From Nitrospira sp. UBA6909 (GTDB taxonomy: Bacteria > Nitrospirota > Nitrospiria > Nitrospirales > Nitrospiraceae), in contig DKBD01000067.1 in assembly GCA_002451055.1 (NCBI GenBank), positions 7,339-13,794 of the forward strand: DNA of 6,456 bases. The letters run 5' to 3'. The notes under the pieces are model-generated. The model worked only from the letters and a program-made list of their open reading frames with translations, ran no database searches and was not told where the DNA came from. Positions 6,080 through 6,456 of this stretch are shown one piece after another. Numbering within the stretch: the first letter of the stretch is position 1; every line of letters starts with the position of its first letter. The position numbers and the translations under genes are program-made.

Positions 6080-6456
6080 ATGATGTGGGGCATGTGTGAC
6101 CGGCCTAGGCCGCAAACAAGGATTACTGTGACCGAGACGGCGGCATTGTTGCTGTTTGGACTACTGGCAACACAGTCGGCCTTTGCCGACGACTTGCCGA
6201 AAGAATCAGTGTTGCCCCTAGCGGTTGCCAACAAGGCGGTTCACGCGGCAATGGAAGCCTGCAAAAAGGATGGGTACCGGGTGAGTGTGTCGGTGGTCGA
6301 CCGTGCCGGTGTCTTACGCGCTATGGGGCGGGCTGATGGCGCGGGACCGCACACGGTCGACAGCAGCCGGAAAAAGGCCTATACGGCGGCGAGTATACGC
6401 CGACCGACGACGGAACTGGCCGACCTTATCAACAAGAATCCTACGTTACAAGCGCT
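6080..6456 (+). CDS. Exported GlcG/HbpS-family (DUF336) protein, 3' truncated
   Basis: The frame is open from ATG 6080 to the window end, giving 125 complete codons; the C-terminus lies outside. Residues 1-20 form a polar, Arg-containing start (CDRPRPQTR). A hydrophobic core follows (AALLLFGLLA, 21-30), then a signal-peptidase I-like site SAFA/DD, cleavage expected after Ala36. The mature part matches the GlcG/HbpS (heme-binding/DUF336, PF03928) pattern: a helix with AVANKAVHAAMEAC, then the strand pair YRVSVSVVDRAGVLRAMGRADGAGPH, then a helix with SSRKKAYTAAS and the TTEL...NP segment. Family members bind heme or small molecules and are found exported or beside redox and glycolate genes, but many have no known role. 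A periplasmic location is inferred. The gene has its own strong ribosome binding site and possibly its own promoter, so it need not belong to the glucan pair 65 nt upstream. Family call is strong; ligand unknown. Confidence 0.85.
   Translation, partial: MMWGMCDRPRPQTRITVTETAALLLFGLLATQSAFADDLPKESVLPLAVANKAVHAAMEACKKDGYRVSVSVVDRAGVLRAMGRADGAGPHTVDSSRKKAYTAASIRRPTTELADLINKNPTLQA

Overview
The window holds five genes, all on the + strand. Two are cut by the window edges. Base composition is moderately GC-rich (mid-50s percent by eye), with Shine-Dalgarno sites of the AAGGAGG/GAGGAGG type and start codons including TTG and GTG, so this is a bacterial chromosome. The gene set (exported beta-helix protein, GH63-type glucosidase, archaeal/bacterial-type glycogen debranching enzyme, exported GlcG/HbpS-like protein) would fit a Nitrospira-like bacterium. 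That placement is an impression from gene content, not a demonstrated result. No tRNA, rRNA, CRISPR array, transposase or phage gene was seen.

Layout: positions 2-556 are the C-terminal part of a right-handed parallel beta-helix protein. After a 149-nt gap comes a 61-residue protein of unknown function (706-891) with a TTG start fixed by a near-perfect Shine-Dalgarno. A 322-nt gap (892-1213) has no convincing gene but several stem-loops. Then comes a long GH63-like glucosidase (1214-3895). A 136-nt spacer, almost entirely occupied by a 120-bp imperfect palindrome (3895-4014), separates it from a GH133-type glycogen debranching enzyme (4032-6014). A 65-nt spacer with a TTGACA promoter-like box and a tight hairpin leads into an exported GlcG/HbpS-family protein (6080 to beyond the window end).

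How they work together: the GH63 and GH133 enzymes are consecutive, co-oriented and both act on glucosides through an (alpha/alpha)6-barrel. Together they form a plausible cytoplasmic glucan or glucoside turnover module: the debranching enzyme would remove alpha-1,6 branches and the GH63 enzyme would release glucose from a substrate the sequence does not identify. The beta-helix protein, small protein and GlcG-like protein have no evident functional tie to this pair. The most unusual element is the 120-bp palindrome, which starts on the last base of the GH63 stop codon and ends at the Shine-Dalgarno of the debranching enzyme. It could be a dispersed intergenic repeat or an RNA element controlling expression between the two enzymes.
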